Assembly: GCF_019397265.1 (NCBI RefSeq)
Contig: NZ_CP068985.1
Span: 2,212,501 to 2,276,500, forward strand
Length of the DNA: 64,000 nt
DNA from: Nonomuraea coxensis DSM 45129
GTDB taxonomy: Bacteria; Actinomycetota; Actinomycetes; Streptosporangiales; Streptosporangiaceae
Direction of reading: 5' to 3'
Position numbers and translations under genes: made by a program. The notes below the pieces were generated by a model, which saw nothing but the letters and a program-made list of their open reading frames with translations, searched no databases and was not told where the DNA came from. Every line of letters starts with the position of its first letter. The stretch's first letter is position 1. Below are positions 25,898-35,143 of the stretch, one piece after another.

Positions 25898-27201
25898 ACG
25901 TGCCCTGGTTGCTCCTGGCCATCGCCCTCGTGATCATCGGTGGCCTGATCGCCAGTGAGGAGACGGCGCTGACGCGCATCTCCCGCGTCCGGGCCGAGGA
26001 GTTCGTCCGCGAGGGCCGGCGGGGGGCGCGGCGGCTGCAGGCCATCGTGACCGACCCGCCGCGCTATCTCAACCTGCTCCTGCTGCTGCGGCTGAGCTGC
26101 GAGCTGGTGGCCACCGTCATCGCCACGCTGCTGTTCATCGACGTCATGGAGGACCAGGGCTGGGCGTACGTCTGGGCCGCGGTCGTGATGATCGTGATCA
26201 GCTACGTGGTGGTCGGGGTCATGCCCCGCACGCTGGGCCGCCAGCACGCCGAGCCGGTCGCGCTGGCCGGAGCGCCGGTCGTCTACGGGCTCACCCGCAT
26301 CTTCGGCCCGCTGCCCAAGCTGCTCATCCTGCTCGGCAACGCGCTCACGCCCGGCAAGGGGTTCCGCGACGGCCCGTTCACCTCGGAGGCCGAGCTGCGC
26401 GACCTGGTCGACCTGGCCGAGGAGCGCCGGGTGATCGAGCCCGACGAGCGCGAGATGATCCACTCGGTGTTCGAGCTGGGCGACACGCTGGTGCGCGAGG
26501 TCATGGTGCCCCGCACCGACATGGTCTACATCGAGCGCGGCAAGACGATCAGCCAGGCGCTGTCGCTGGCGCTGCGCAGCGGGTTCTCCCGCATCCCGGT
26601 CGTGGGCGAGAACGAGGACGACGTCGTCGGCATCGCCTACCTCAAGGACATCGCCCGCAAGATCCACGAGTCGGGCGAGGGCGGCGGCAAGGAGCCGGTC
26701 GAGACCATCATGCGGCCGGCCGCGTACGTGCCGGAGAGCAAGCCCATCGACCAGCTCATGCGCGAGATGCAGGCCCGGCAGATCCACATCGCCATCGTCA
26801 TCGACGAGTACGGCGGCACCGCCGGCCTGGTCACCATCGAGGACGTCCTGGAGGAGATCGTCGGCGAGATCACCGACGAGTACGACCAGGAGGCCCCCCG
26901 CGTGGAGCGGGTCCCCGACGGCGCCCTGCGGGTCACCGCCCGGATGCCGGTCGACGAGCTGGGCGAGCTGTTCGACACCGAGATCGAGGTCGACGACGTG
27001 GAGACCGTCGGCGGCCTGCTGGCCCACGCCCTCGGCCGGGTGCCCATCGCGGGGTCCCACGCGGAGGTGGCCGGGCTGTCGCTGACCGCGGAGACACTGG
27101 CCGGCCGGCGCAACCGCATCAGCACGGTCGTCGTACGCCGCCTGACCCGCCACGAGGCGGACGAGGAGTCCGTCCCGGCGAGCGCGGCGGGGCAGGAGTA
27201 G
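25894..27201 (+). CDS. CNNM/CorC-type transporter with CBS pair (hemolysin family)
   Basis: The 435-aa membrane protein has an N-terminal CNNM domain with several TM helices ([42 protein letters not shown]), then [14 protein letters not shown], two CBS domains and a C-terminal CorC_HlyC domain ([26 protein letters not shown] in adjacent parts). Such proteins are linked to Mg/Co efflux. The GTG at 25894 overlaps the ybeY stop; AGGAGG lies about 13 nt upstream. Reading frames extending further upstream are shadows within ybeY. Confidence 0.93.
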   Translation: MNVPWLLLAIALVIIGGLIASEETALTRISRVRAEEFVREGRRGARRLQAIVTDPPRYLNLLLLLRLSCELVATVIATLLFIDVMEDQGWAYVWAAVVMIVISYVVVGVMPRTLGRQHAEPVALAGAPVVYGLTRIFGPLPKLLILLGNALTPGKGFRDGPFTSEAELRDLVDLAEERRVIEPDEREMIHSVFELGDTLVREVMVPRTDMVYIERGKTISQALSLALRSGFSRIPVVGENEDDVVGIAYLKDIARKIHESGEGGGKEPVETIMRPAAYVPESKPIDQLMREMQARQIHIAIVIDEYGGTAGLVTIEDVLEEIVGEITDEYDQEAPRVERVPDGALRVTARMPVDELGELFDTEIEVDDVETVGGLLAHALGRVPIAGSHAEVAGLSLTAETLAGRRNRISTVVVRRLTRHEADEESVPASAAGQE

Positions 27202-27501
27202 GGCGGCGAGGGCTGCTCGCAAGCGATCTACAAGTTTTCTGCAAGCACCCTCCGGCACTCTCTGAAGCACGACATCCAGTGCGGTGGGTGTCAAGGGGGA
27301 GACGTCCGAACGCCGGGTGGGGTTCGCGGCGGGAGGACGACTCCAGGGGGGACGACAGCGTCCCGGCCGGGCTGCCGGCTGAGACGCTGATCGGCGTAAA
27401 GGGTGTTCTCGTCCGGTGCAGACCGGATGAGGACACCCTTTTTGCGCGTCGCGGAGATCCCCATGGGAGCTGACAGGGAATTTTCCGCGCCAGGGGGAAT
27501 C
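27202..27501 (+). other. 300-nt gap: hairpin-rich leader with intrinsic terminator
   Basis: No clear protein gene lies here. A possible 32-codon frame starts with GTG at 27284 and stops at 27380-27382, without a ribosome site. Several local stems are visible: GACATCC (27271-27277) with GGGTGTC (27286-27292), CGAAC with GTTCG near 27308-27332, and GGGACG-ACAG-CGTCCC near 27348-27363. A 20-bp terminator follows. The layout resembles a structured leader that controls the lipoprotein gene, but I could not match a known riboswitch class. Confidence 0.4.
27398..27443 (+). terminator. Rho-independent-type terminator, 20-bp stem plus T run
   Basis: AAAGGGTGTTCTCGTCCGGT (27398-27417) pairs over its full length with 27422-27441, with two G-U pairs and a GCAG loop, and runs into five T. 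It is about 60 nt before the lipoprotein start. It could end the ybeY/CNNM operon or act as an attenuator for the lipoprotein gene. Confidence 0.85.
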
Positions 27502-28158
27502 ATGAGACGAAGACAGGGGACCGTCGCCGCGGCCCTGCTCGCCGGAGTGCTCACCACGGTGCTCGCGGGCGCGCTGGCCGGCTGCGGCGGCGGTGGCGGG
27601 GAGAGCTTCATCGACCCGCGCGCGATGGCACAGCTGCGCGAGGCGCTCCGCAAGGAGCCCAGCCTGCCCGACGGCTTCACCGCCCGGCCCGACCAGGCGT
27701 GGCGGATGCCGTTCGGCCCGGCGCAGCGCAGTTGCAGGGAGCTGCTGGAACCGGCCGGCGGGCACGCGCCCGGCCAGGCGCTCACCGCGCAGGCCGCGGT
27801 CAGCTACCAGGGCGACGGGCTGGGGGAACAGGCCGGGGTGGGACTCGCCCGGTACGCCGGCGGTGAGGCCGGCGCCCACCTCGACGCGCTGGACAGGGCC
27901 CGCAGATCGTGCCGGGAGGTGCGTACCTCGTCGGGGACCGACCTGTGGCTGAGCGAGCTGCCCGCGGAGGCCGCCGGGCGCGAGGCCGTCGGCGCGCGCC
28001 TGCAGGGACGGCTGCACGGGTATCCGTACGCGCTGGACGTGGTCTTCTCCCGGGTGGGCGACACGCTCGTGTCGGTGGTGCACACGGGCATGAACGACGT
28101 GGACCCGGCACGCACCCGGCAGGTGGTCGACGCGGCCATGGAGATGGCCGGCGCCTAA
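27502..28158 (+). CDS. Secreted lipoprotein of unknown function
   Basis: The 218-aa protein has a basic start MRRRQGTVAAALLAGVL, a hydrophobic stretch and a lipobox LAGC followed by a Gly run, so it should be lipid-anchored outside the membrane. The mature part has RSCRELLEP and DRARRSCREV, which could form a disulfide, and ends YALDVVFSRVGDTLVSVVHTGMND, reminiscent of small sensor-type lipoproteins. I do not recognise the family. The ATG at 27502 has GGGGGA just upstream. The hairpin-rich gap with a strong terminator precedes it. Confidence 0.82.
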   Translation: MRRRQGTVAAALLAGVLTTVLAGALAGCGGGGGESFIDPRAMAQLREALRKEPSLPDGFTARPDQAWRMPFGPAQRSCRELLEPAGGHAPGQALTAQAAVSYQGDGLGEQAGVGLARYAGGEAGAHLDALDRARRSCREVRTSSGTDLWLSELPAEAAGREAVGARLQGRLHGYPYALDVVFSRVGDTLVSVVHTGMNDVDPARTRQVVDAAMEMAGA

Positions 28159-28168
28159 TCTAGAGCGC

Positions 28169-28486
28169 GTGACTCTCGATCCTGAAGACAGCAAGATCAT
28201 CACCTTGGCGCGGGCGGCGCGGGCGCGCAACGGCTCGGCCGAGGGCGCCGCGGTGCGTGACGAGACCGGGCGCACGTACGCGGCGACCGACGTCAAGCTG
28301 GCCGCGCTCTCACTCTCGGCCGTCCAGGTGGCGGTGGGCATGGCGATCTCCAGCGGCGCGCGGTCCCTGGAGGCGGTCGCGCTCGTGAGCGAGGGCGAGC
28401 CGGGCGACGGCGACCGGGCCGTGGCCGCCGAGCTGGGCGTGCCGTCGCTGCTCGTGGCCGGCCCCGACGGCACGCTGCGGAGCTGA
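28169..28486 (+). CDS. Cytidine deaminase-like protein lacking zinc ligands
   Basis: The 105-aa protein is the actinobacterial cytidine-deaminase-like protein normally found before era: DSKIITLARAARARNGSAEGAAVRDETGRTYAA, then LSAVQVAVGMAISSGA. True cytidine deaminases have a (C/H)AE zinc/catalytic motif and PCxxC. Here the corresponding parts read GAAVRD and lack all Cys and His, so it is probably not an active deaminase. The GTG at 28169 lies 10 nt after the lipoprotein gene. Confidence 0.82.
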   Translation: MTLDPEDSKIITLARAARARNGSAEGAAVRDETGRTYAATDVKLAALSLSAVQVAVGMAISSGARSLEAVALVSEGEPGDGDRAVAAELGVPSLLVAGPDGTLRS

Positions 28487-28487
28487 C

Positions 28488-28967
28488 ATGCCGATGTCCC
28501 CGTTCCTCGCCAGGCTGCGCGAGAAGGTGGGCGGCGAGCTGCTCATGCTGCCCGCGGTGACCGGGTTCGTCTTCGACGCGGCCGGACGGCTGCTGGTGGC
28601 CCGGCACGGCGACGTGGGCGTGTGGGCGGCGCCCGGCGGCGGCGTCGACCCCGACGAACGCCCCCAGGCCGCCGTGGCGCGCGAGCTGCGCGAGGAGCTG
28701 GGCGTCGAGATCGAGGTACGCGGCCTGATCGGCGTCTACGGCGGCCCCGAGTTCCGCGTCCACTACCCCAACGGCCACCAGGTCGGCTACGTCAACGCCG
28801 GCTACGCCTGCGTGATCGTCTCGGGCGAGCCCGAGCCCGACGGCGACGAGATCACCGGGTGCCGCTGGGTGCGCGAGGAGGAGCTGGCCGGACTCGTCAC
28901 CAGCGCCTGGATGCCGCTGGTGGCGCCCGAGGCGTTCGCCTGGTGGCGTGAACACGCCCGCCGATAG
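28488..28967 (+). CDS. Nudix hydrolase
   Basis: The 159-aa enzyme has the Nudix box GGVDPDERPQAAVARELREE followed by LGV, matching Gx5Ex7REUXEEXGU. The N-terminal LMLPAVTGFVFDAAGRLLVAR and the flanking WAAPGGG are typical. It would hydrolyse a nucleoside diphosphate-linked substrate; which one is unknown. The start lies one nt after the preceding stop, and era starts 15 nt after its stop, so it belongs to the same operon. Confidence 0.93.
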   Translation: MPMSPFLARLREKVGGELLMLPAVTGFVFDAAGRLLVARHGDVGVWAAPGGGVDPDERPQAAVARELREELGVEIEVRGLIGVYGGPEFRVHYPNGHQVGYVNAGYACVIVSGEPEPDGDEITGCRWVREEELAGLVTSAWMPLVAPEAFAWWREHARR

Positions 28968-28981
28968 GACAGAATGCAGGG

Positions 28982-29890
28982 GTGACTTCGCCAGACAGCC
29001 ATCGCGCCGGATTCGCCTGCTTCGTGGGCAGGCCGAACGTCGGCAAGTCCACGCTGATGAACGCCCTGGTCGGCGCGAAGGTGGCGATCACCTCGTCCAA
29101 GCCCCAGACCACCCGGCGCGCCATCAGGGGCATCGTGCACCGTCCCGACGCCCAGCTCGTGATCGTGGACACCCCCGGCCTGCACCGCCCGCGCACGCTG
29201 CTCGGCGAGCGGCTGGACAGCCTGGTGCTGTCCACGCTGACCGAGGTGGACGTGATCGGCTTCTGCGTGCCGGCCAACGAGCCGATCGGCAAGGGCGACC
29301 GGTTCATCGCCGACAAGCTGTCGGCGGTGAAGAAGACGCCGGTCGTGGCCGTGGTCACCAAGTGCGACCTGGCCTCGCGCGACCAGATCGCCGAGCAGCT
29401 GCTCGCGGTGTCGCAGATCGCGGAGTTCGCCGACGTGGTGCCGGTCTCGGCGCAGTCCGGCGAGCAGCTCGACGTCGTCGGCGACGTGCTGATCAAGCAC
29501 CTGCCGGAGTCGCCGCCCCTCTACGAGGACGGCACCCTCACCGACGAGCCCGAGCAGGTGCTGGTCGGCGAGCTGATCAGGGAGGCGGCGCTGGAGGGCG
29601 TGCGCGACGAGCTGCCGCACTCCATCGCCGTGGTCGTCGACGAGATGCTGCCCCGCGAGGGGCGCGACGACCTGCTCGACATCTACGCCCACATGTTCGT
29701 CGAACGGCCCTCGCAGAAGGCCATCGTCATCGGGCACAAGGGTGAGCGGCTGCGCGACGTGGGCACCAAGGCCCGCAAGCAGATCGAGGCGCTGCTCGGC
29801 ACCCGCGTCTACCTCGACCTGCGCATCAGCGTGGCCAAGGACTGGCAGCGCGACCCCAAGCAGCTGCGCCGCCTCGGCTTCTACGACTGA
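28982..29890 (+). CDS. era: GTPase Era, 16S rRNA-binding assembly factor
   Basis: Era couples 30S maturation to growth. The 302-aa protein has G1 GRPNVGKSTLMN, G2 TTRRAIRGI, G3 DTPGLHRPRTLLGE, G4 TKCD and a C-terminal KH domain (IVIGHKGERLRDVGTKARKQIE). The start is GTG at 28982, which lies 15 nt after the nudix stop. The usual downstream partner recO is absent; a convergent gene overlaps its last 10 nt instead. Confidence 0.97.
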   Translation: MTSPDSHRAGFACFVGRPNVGKSTLMNALVGAKVAITSSKPQTTRRAIRGIVHRPDAQLVIVDTPGLHRPRTLLGERLDSLVLSTLTEVDVIGFCVPANEPIGKGDRFIADKLSAVKKTPVVAVVTKCDLASRDQIAEQLLAVSQIAEFADVVPVSAQSGEQLDVVGDVLIKHLPESPPLYEDGTLTDEPEQVLVGELIREAALEGVRDELPHSIAVVVDEMLPREGRDDLLDIYAHMFVERPSQKAIVIGHKGERLRDVGTKARKQIEALLGTRVYLDLRISVAKDWQRDPKQLRRLGFYD

Positions 29891-30357
29891 GCGCCGGGCC
29901 TGGCCCTCCTGACCAGCGCCAGCACCCCGAGCACGACGAGCGCGAGCGCGCAGGCCAGCGTGGCGAACCAGCCGGCCCTGATCACCGGCGTGACCGACAG
30001 CAGGCCGAGGTCCACCGAGACGCGGTCCCGCAGGCCGTCCCCCTGGAGCTGGAACATCAGGGTGGCGGCCACCGCCACCCCGCCGGGCAGCACGGCCAGG
30101 GCGGCGAGACGCGGATGGGCCAGCAGCCCGGCCAGCCCGCAGGCGAGCGCCACCAGCCCGGCCAGCAGCGTGGAGACGCCGAGCCCGTCGTCGATGCCGC
30201 GCACGTCGCCGGAGACCCCGGCGCCGAGCAGGCCGATCCTGGCCTCGACACCGGCCCAGGGCAGGATCGCACAGAACACGAGGAGCGCCGCGACGGCGGC
30301 CACGGCCAGCGGGTAACCGCGGCCGGGGCGGCGGGCGAGCTGCAGGTCTTCGGCCAC
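29881..30357 (-). CDS. Four-TM membrane protein of unknown function
   Basis: The 158-aa product (GTG at 30357, MAEDLQLARRPGRGYPLAVAAV) has about four hydrophobic helices: PLAVAAVAALLVFCAILPWAGV, VSTLLAGLVALACGLAGLLA, LAALAVLPGGVAVAATLMF, and WFATLACALALVVLGVLAL. No family is recognised. It overlaps era by 10 nt at the 3' ends and lies just after ureD on the same strand, so it may be co-transcribed with the urease operon. A longer ATG start near 30419 would overlap ureD. Confidence 0.7.
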   Translation of the reverse strand: MAEDLQLARRPGRGYPLAVAAVAALLVFCAILPWAGVEARIGLLGAGVSGDVRGIDDGLGVSTLLAGLVALACGLAGLLAHPRLAALAVLPGGVAVAATLMFQLQGDGLRDRVSVDLGLLSVTPVIRAGWFATLACALALVVLGVLALVRRARPGAQS

Positions 30358-30361
30358 ACGA

Positions 30362-31255
30362 TCAGGGTATGCCGGGCCGCGCGCCACGGCCACGGCCTGC
30401 GACAGTGTCGTCACCATCTCCGGACATCGCCCGCTCCGGGTCGCCCGACTCTCCCCGCTCACCATCTCCTGGCATCGCCGCCCCCTCCGCGTCTCCGGAC
30501 GCCGCGCGCTCGCCGCGTTCCAGGCGGGAGCGCAGCTCCACGGCGTCCGCGGCGAGGGCCGACACCACCGTGCCGGACGCCGCCAGCGGCAGCACCGCGA
30601 GCCCGTCGGACACCAGTGGCTCCTTCGCGGTGGCGGTGAGGAACGTGGTGCCGAGGCAGCGCGCCCCGTCCAGCACCGCAGGGGAGGCGTCGAGGCCGGG
30701 GTCGCCGAGCGTGAGCTCCTGCCGCAGCAGCGGGCGGCCGGCGAGCGTGGCGTCGAAGCGGGTGCGGCAGCGGCCGGGCCGTTCGCCGTGCCGGCCGAGC
30801 ACGATCTCCTCGCGCCACAGCACGCTCGCCTCCGGCTCCAGCTCCAGGCGGACGACCAGCCGGTGCGCGCAGCCGGCGGCGAGCACCGTCGGCTCCGGGA
30901 CGAACCGGAGCCGCGCGCCCGCGCCGACCCGGGCGGTGACCAGCAGCTCCGACTCGCCGGTGCCGGGCAGGACCAGCGTGCTCGCCACCGACGCCAGCTC
31001 CAGCGTCGTACGGGGAGCGACGTCCAGGTCCAGCCACAGGCGGTCACCGCCGAGCGGCCCGGCCGCCGTCGAGACCAGGTGCACGGTGTGCGGGCCGGTC
31101 TGGCGCAGCGTCAACGGCGGCGCCGAGGCCACCCGCCGCAGCACCGTCCGCCCGTCCGGCCCGAGAGCCGTCGCCAGAGCCGCCGCCGCCCGCATCCCGG
31201 CCCAGGGCCCAGGCGCGCCTTCCCCGGACGGCGCACAGGGCCGCGTGGCGGGCAT
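30362..31255 (-). CDS. ureD: Urease accessory protein UreD
   Basis: UreD is the scaffold for nickel insertion into urease together with UreF and UreG. The 297-aa protein has LRQTGPHTVHLVSTAAGPLGGD, LDLDVAPRTTLELASVAST and LWREEIVLGRHGE, as in the family. The C-terminus carries a low-complexity extension of SGD/GDGE units from an imperfect DNA repeat near 30410-30520. The ATG at 31255 shares a base with the ureG stop. It is the last urease gene of the operon. Confidence 0.9.
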   Translation of the reverse strand: MPATRPCAPSGEGAPGPWAGMRAAAALATALGPDGRTVLRRVASAPPLTLRQTGPHTVHLVSTAAGPLGGDRLWLDLDVAPRTTLELASVASTLVLPGTGESELLVTARVGAGARLRFVPEPTVLAAGCAHRLVVRLELEPEASVLWREEIVLGRHGERPGRCRTRFDATLAGRPLLRQELTLGDPGLDASPAVLDGARCLGTTFLTATAKEPLVSDGLAVLPLAASGTVVSALAADAVELRSRLERGERAASGDAEGAAMPGDGERGESGDPERAMSGDGDDTVAGRGRGARPGIP

Positions 31256-31929
31256 CAGGGGGCTGGGGTCGCGTGGGTGTGGGACCAGGCGGTGACCTGG
31301 TCGTTCACCCAGGTCGCGACCGCCGTGGCCGAGGGCTGTTCGCGGATCGAGGTGAACAGGACCGGGCGGTCGCCGCGTACGGCGGCGGCGTCGCGATCCA
31401 TCACGCCGAGGTCGGCGCCCACCATCGGCGCCAGGTCCGTCTTGTTGATCACCAGCAGGTCGGCGGTGGTGACGCCGGGCCCGCCCTTGCGCGGCACCTT
31501 GTCGCCGCCCGACACGTCCAGGACGAAGATCTGCCGGTCGGCGAGCCCGCGGCTGAAGGTGGCGGTGAGGTTGTCGCCGCCGCTCTCCACGATGACGAGG
31601 TCGAGCGGCCCGAACCGGTCCTCCAGCGTCTCGACGGCGTCGAGGTTGGCCGCGATGTCGTCGCGGATGGCGGTGTGCGGGCAGCAGCCGGTCTCGACGG
31701 CGAGGATGCGCTCGGGGTCGAGCACGCCCGCCCGGCGCAGGAAGTCGGCGTCCTCGGTGGTGTAGATGTCGTTGGTCACCACGCCCAGGGACATGGCGGG
31801 CCCGAGCGTACGGCACAGCGCGGCCACCAGGGCCGTCTTGCCGCTGCCCACGGGGCCGCCCACGCCGAGGCGCAGCGCCCGGCCGTGGCCGTCGGGAGCG
31901 TGGTGATGGTCGTCGTGACGGGCGCCCAT
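31255..31929 (-). CDS. ureG: Urease accessory GTPase UreG
   Basis: UreG powers nickel delivery to urease. The 224-aa protein has a His-rich N-terminus (HDDHHH), P-loop [42 protein letters not shown] (the nickel-binding CPH) and VINKTDLAP. All key residues are present. The gene lies between ureF and ureD with very short spacing, as is standard in ureABCFGD operons. Confidence 0.97.
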   Translation of the reverse strand: MGARHDDHHHAPDGHGRALRLGVGGPVGSGKTALVAALCRTLGPAMSLGVVTNDIYTTEDADFLRRAGVLDPERILAVETGCCPHTAIRDDIAANLDAVETLEDRFGPLDLVIVESGGDNLTATFSRGLADRQIFVLDVSGGDKVPRKGGPGVTTADLLVINKTDLAPMVGADLGVMDRDAAAVRGDRPVLFTSIREQPSATAVATWVNDQVTAWSHTHATPAP

Positions 31930-31942
31930 GGGAGGGTCCTTC

Positions 31943-32626
31943 CTAGGAGACGAACAGCCGGACCTCGGCCCTGGCGTGCTGCTCGGCCAGCAGGTCCAGG
32001 GCCGGGGCCGAGCACGCGGGCAACTCCGCCCAGGAGCCGGGCGAACGGGAGCCGGGCGGGCGGGAGCGCTCGGCCACCGCCGCGAGGTCGGGGCCGAGGC
32101 CGGCGAGCAGGGCGTGCACGGCGACCGGGTCCAGTCCGAGCAGCCGGACCGCCGCCGTGGCCGGGCCGCTGACCGCGTGGTACGCCGCCGCCAGCGCCGC
32201 CTCCCCTGCCGTGGCCCCGGCGGCGTGCGCGGCCACGCCGAGCGCGACCGGATGGTGCGGGCTCGGCGTCCGCCGCGCCAGCTCCTCCAGCGCCTCGGCC
32301 GGCCACACCCGGCGGGCGACCCGCAGCAGCAGGCGGCCCTGGGTGCGGGACGCCGCGCGCTGGGCGGGGGAGGCGGTGCGGGCGTCGGCCTCCTCGTCCA
32401 GCAGCTCCCACGCGGGACGCTCGTCCACGGCCGCGGCGCACGCGGCGGCGGCGAGGGCGGCGGCGAGCGCGCCCGCCGTGCGCAGGCGGCCCCGCAGGAA
32501 CCGCTCCAGCGACGGCACGTCGTGCACCGCCCCCGACGCGATCGCCCGCTCGGCGCCGCCGGAGTGCGCGTGGCCGCCCGCCGGCAGGCGGGAGTCGGCG
32601 AGCATCAGCAGACCCGGGCTCAGCAT
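31943..32626 (-). CDS. ureF: Urease accessory protein UreF
   Basis: UreF is an all-helical protein that binds UreD and acts on UreG in urease activation. The 227-aa product begins [26 protein letters not shown], the well-conserved UreF start, and is alanine-rich throughout. It lies 7 nt after ureC and 13 nt before ureG. The family is divergent in sequence; the position makes the call secure. Confidence 0.94.
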   Translation of the reverse strand: MLSPGLLMLADSRLPAGGHAHSGGAERAIASGAVHDVPSLERFLRGRLRTAGALAAALAAAACAAAVDERPAWELLDEEADARTASPAQRAASRTQGRLLLRVARRVWPAEALEELARRTPSPHHPVALGVAAHAAGATAGEAALAAAYHAVSGPATAAVRLLGLDPVAVHALLAGLGPDLAAVAERSRPPGSRSPGSWAELPACSAPALDLLAEQHARAEVRLFVS

Positions 32627-32633
32627 GGCGTCA

Positions 32634-34343
32634 TCAGAACAGGAAGTACCGCTGTGCCATGGGCAGGCGTACGGCCGGGGCGGGCTCGATCAGCTCGCCG
32701 TCGACGCGCACCTCGAACGTGTCGGCCGCCACCTCGATCCTGGGCAGGGCGTCGTTGAGCGGCATGGCGGCCTTGCCACGCCGGCGTACGTCGGCGACCG
32801 GCGCGAGCCGCCGCCGCACGTCGAGCCGGTCGGCGAGCCCCGACTCCAGTGCCGCCGGCGCCACGAAGTGCAGCGAGGTGGCCGCGGCGGTGACCGGCGA
32901 GGCGCCGAACATGGGCCGCGGCAGCACCGGCTGCGGCGTCGGGATGGAGGCGTTGGCGTCGCCCATCTGCGCCCAGGCGACCACGCCGCCCTTGAGCACG
33001 AGGTCCGGCTTGACGCCGAAGAACGCCGGGTCCCACAGGACGAGGTCGGCGAGCTTGCCGCGTTCGACGGAGCCGACCTCGCCGTCGAGGCCGTGGGCGA
33101 CGGCCGGGCAGATGGTGTATTTGGCGACGTAGCGGCGGGCCCGCAGGTTGTCGGCGGGGCCGTCGCCGAGCGCGCCGCGGCGGGCCTTCATGACGTGCGC
33201 GGTCTGCCAGGTGCGGATGACGGTCTCGCCGATGCGGCCCATGGCCTGCGAGTCGGAGCCGATCATCGAGATCGCGCCCATGTCGTGCAGCACGTCCTCG
33301 GCGGCCATCGTGGTGGGCCGGATGCGCGACTCGGCGAAGGCGAGGTCCTCGGGGATCGACGGGTTGAGATGGTGGCAGACCATCAGCATGTCGAGGTGCT
33401 CGTCGAGCGTGTTGACGGTGTGCGGCCGGGTGGGGTTGGTGGAGGAGGGCAGCACGTTGGGGTAGGCGGCGACGCGGATGATGTCGGGGGCGTGGCCGCC
33501 GCCCGCGCCCTCGGTGTGGTAGGCGTGGATCACGCGGTCGCCGATGGCGTCGAGCGTGGACTCGACGAAGCCGGCCTCGTTCAGCGTGTCGGTGTGGATC
33601 GTCACCTGCACGCCGGTCGCGTCGGCCACCCTCAGGCAGGCGTCGATGGCGGCCGGGGTGGTGCCCCAGTCCTCGTGCAGCTTGAAGCCCGAGGCTCCGG
33701 CCCGCACCTGCTCCATCAGGCCCTCGCCGCTGACGGTGTTGCCCTTGCCGAGCAGCGCGAAGTTCAGCGGGTAGGCGTCGAGCGACTCCAGCATGCGGCC
33801 GAGGTACCAGGCGCCGGTCACGGTGGTGGCCTTGGTGCCGTCCACGGGGCCGGTGCCGCCGCCGACGACCGTGGTGACGCCGGACCCGATGGCCTCGCCG
33901 AGGAGCTGCGGGCAGATCAGGTGGACGTGCGAGTCGACGGCCCCGGCGGTCAGGATCTTGCCGTTGCCGGACAGGATCTCGGTGGACGGGCCGATGACGA
34001 GGTCGATGCCGTCCATGGTGTCGGGGTTGCCGGCCTTGCCGAGGCCGTGGATCCGGCCGTCGCGGATGCCGACGTCGGCCTTGACCACGCCCCAGTGGTC
34101 GAGGATGACCGCGCCGGTGATGACGAGGTCCATGGCGCCCTCGGCGCGGGTGGCGCGGGCCTGCCCCATGGACTCGCGGATGACCTTGCCGCCGCCGAAC
34201 ACGGCCTCGTCGCCGGCGCCCGCGGGGCCCATCGACAGGTCCTCGGTGACCTCGATGAACAGGTCGGTGTCGGCCAGCCGGACGCGGTCGCCGGTGGTGG
34301 GGCCGTAGAGGGCGGCGTAGCGGGCCCGGGAGAGGTCAGCCAT
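32634..34343 (-). CDS. ureC: Urease alpha subunit, nickel catalytic chain
   Basis: UreC hydrolyses urea to ammonia and carbamate with a dinuclear nickel site. The 569-aa chain has the nickel ligands in [10 protein letters not shown], the carbamylated Lys in [34 protein letters not shown] and the flap VCHHLNPSI with the catalytic His. All are intact. The start overlaps the ureB stop by 8 nt. The subunit is separate from ureA and ureB, as in most bacteria. Confidence 0.98.
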   Translation of the reverse strand: MADLSRARYAALYGPTTGDRVRLADTDLFIEVTEDLSMGPAGAGDEAVFGGGKVIRESMGQARATRAEGAMDLVITGAVILDHWGVVKADVGIRDGRIHGLGKAGNPDTMDGIDLVIGPSTEILSGNGKILTAGAVDSHVHLICPQLLGEAIGSGVTTVVGGGTGPVDGTKATTVTGAWYLGRMLESLDAYPLNFALLGKGNTVSGEGLMEQVRAGASGFKLHEDWGTTPAAIDACLRVADATGVQVTIHTDTLNEAGFVESTLDAIGDRVIHAYHTEGAGGGHAPDIIRVAAYPNVLPSSTNPTRPHTVNTLDEHLDMLMVCHHLNPSIPEDLAFAESRIRPTTMAAEDVLHDMGAISMIGSDSQAMGRIGETVIRTWQTAHVMKARRGALGDGPADNLRARRYVAKYTICPAVAHGLDGEVGSVERGKLADLVLWDPAFFGVKPDLVLKGGVVAWAQMGDANASIPTPQPVLPRPMFGASPVTAAATSLHFVAPAALESGLADRLDVRRRLAPVADVRRRGKAAMPLNDALPRIEVAADTFEVRVDGELIEPAPAVRLPMAQRYFLF

Positions 34344-34647
34344 CGAGCGGCCCCGCCCACTCCGGCCGCAGCCCGGGGACGATCCGGTCGCCGGCCAGCG
34401 GCACGAGCGTGACGTCGCGCTCGACGCCGGGCTCGAACCTGATCGCGGTGCCCGCGGGCACGTCCAGCCGCATCCCCCACGCCGCCTTCCTGTCGAACTC
34501 CAGCCCCGGGTTGACGGCGGCGAAGTGGTAGTGCGAGCCCACCTGGACCGGCCGGTCGGCCGTGTTGACCACGCGCAGCGTCACCCGTGGGCGCCCGGGG
34601 TTGAGCGGGTGGGAGCCGTCGGGGTGCGCGTACTCGCCGGGGATCAC
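34336..34647 (-). CDS. ureB: Urease beta subunit
   Basis: The 103-aa protein begins [11 protein letters not shown] and contains [22 protein letters not shown], the conserved UreB core. The GTG at 34647 overlaps the ureA stop (GTGA). It is a structural subunit of the (ABC)3 urease complex. Longer in-frame extensions upstream run through ureA and are not real. Confidence 0.96.
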   Translation of the reverse strand: MIPGEYAHPDGSHPLNPGRPRVTLRVVNTADRPVQVGSHYHFAAVNPGLEFDRKAAWGMRLDVPAGTAIRFEPGVERDVTLVPLAGDRIVPGLRPEWAGPLDG

Positions 34648-34946
34648 GGGATCGGCCTGTGCACGGTCACGAGCTTGGTGCCGTCGGGGAACGTGGCCTC
34701 GATCTGCACGCTCTCCAGCATCTCCGGCACGCCCTCCATGACGTCGGCGCGGGTCAGCACGGCGCGGCCGGTCTCCATGAGCTCGGCCACGGTGCGCCCG
34801 TCCCTGGCGCCCTCCATGAGGAACGAGGCGATGACGGCGGTGGCCTCGGGGTGGTTGAGCCGCAGGCCCCTGGCCTGGCGCTCGCGCGCCACCCCGGCGG
34901 CGACGTGGATGAGCAGCCGTTCCTGCTCGTGTGGGGTAAGCCGCAT
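34644..34946 (-). CDS. ureA: Urease gamma subunit
   Basis: The 100-aa product [20 protein letters not shown] ... [10 protein letters not shown] ... [21 protein letters not shown] is a complete UreA. It is the first gene of the minus-strand urease operon ureABCFGD and is divergent from urtA across 197 nt. No strong ribosome site is seen. I found no convincing GlnR box in the intergenic region. Confidence 0.97.
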   Translation of the reverse strand: MRLTPHEQERLLIHVAAGVARERQARGLRLNHPEATAVIASFLMEGARDGRTVAELMETGRAVLTRADVMEGVPEMLESVQIEATFPDGTKLVTVHRPIP

Positions 34947-35010
34947 GGCCGGACCCTAGGAACCGGGGGTTTCGCCGCCGTTGCCGGGGGATGTCGTGTC
35001 TGTTTCGCGC

Positions 35011-35074
35011 TGCGGCGAAGGCGTACATGACGGGACATGTGCATTTGTGAAGATGCGGCAAAGGCGTATTAACG
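35011..35074 (+). promoter_or_regulatory. Direct repeat and promoter-like elements before urtA
   Basis: TGCGGCGAAGGCGTA at 35011-35025 recurs as TGCGGCAAAGGCGTA at 35054-35068, with further similarity to about 35074. The copies are 43 nt apart, about four helical turns. TTTGTG (35044-35049), 17 nt, TATTAA (35067-35072) would make a promoter that the second copy overlaps. A regulator of the urea transporter may bind here; this is inference. Confidence 0.45.
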
Positions 35075-35143
35075 CCCGGGATCCACGCGCGAAACGCGCC
35101 GGGGTCACCTTTCTCGCAGAACCGTCGGCAGGAAGGAACCGCC

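Noticed and set aside
25579..27201. 540-codon frame as start of the CNNM/CBS protein
   Set aside because: The first 105 codons lie out of frame within ybeY; the GTG at 25894 gives the proper family N-terminus.
27202..27443. Known riboswitch (ydaO c-di-AMP, TPP, cobalamin)
   Set aside because: The conserved cores of these classes as I know them, for example the GAATCCGACAGCTAACC-type end of ydaO, are not present.
29881..31047. 388-codon minus-strand frame running from the four-TM protein into ureD
   Set aside because: Its N-terminal part is a frame-shifted reading of ureD; the true small gene starts near 30357.
34947..35143. GlnR box between urease and urea-transporter operons
   Set aside because: No GTnAC-n6-GaAAC pair with proper spacing was found on either strand.
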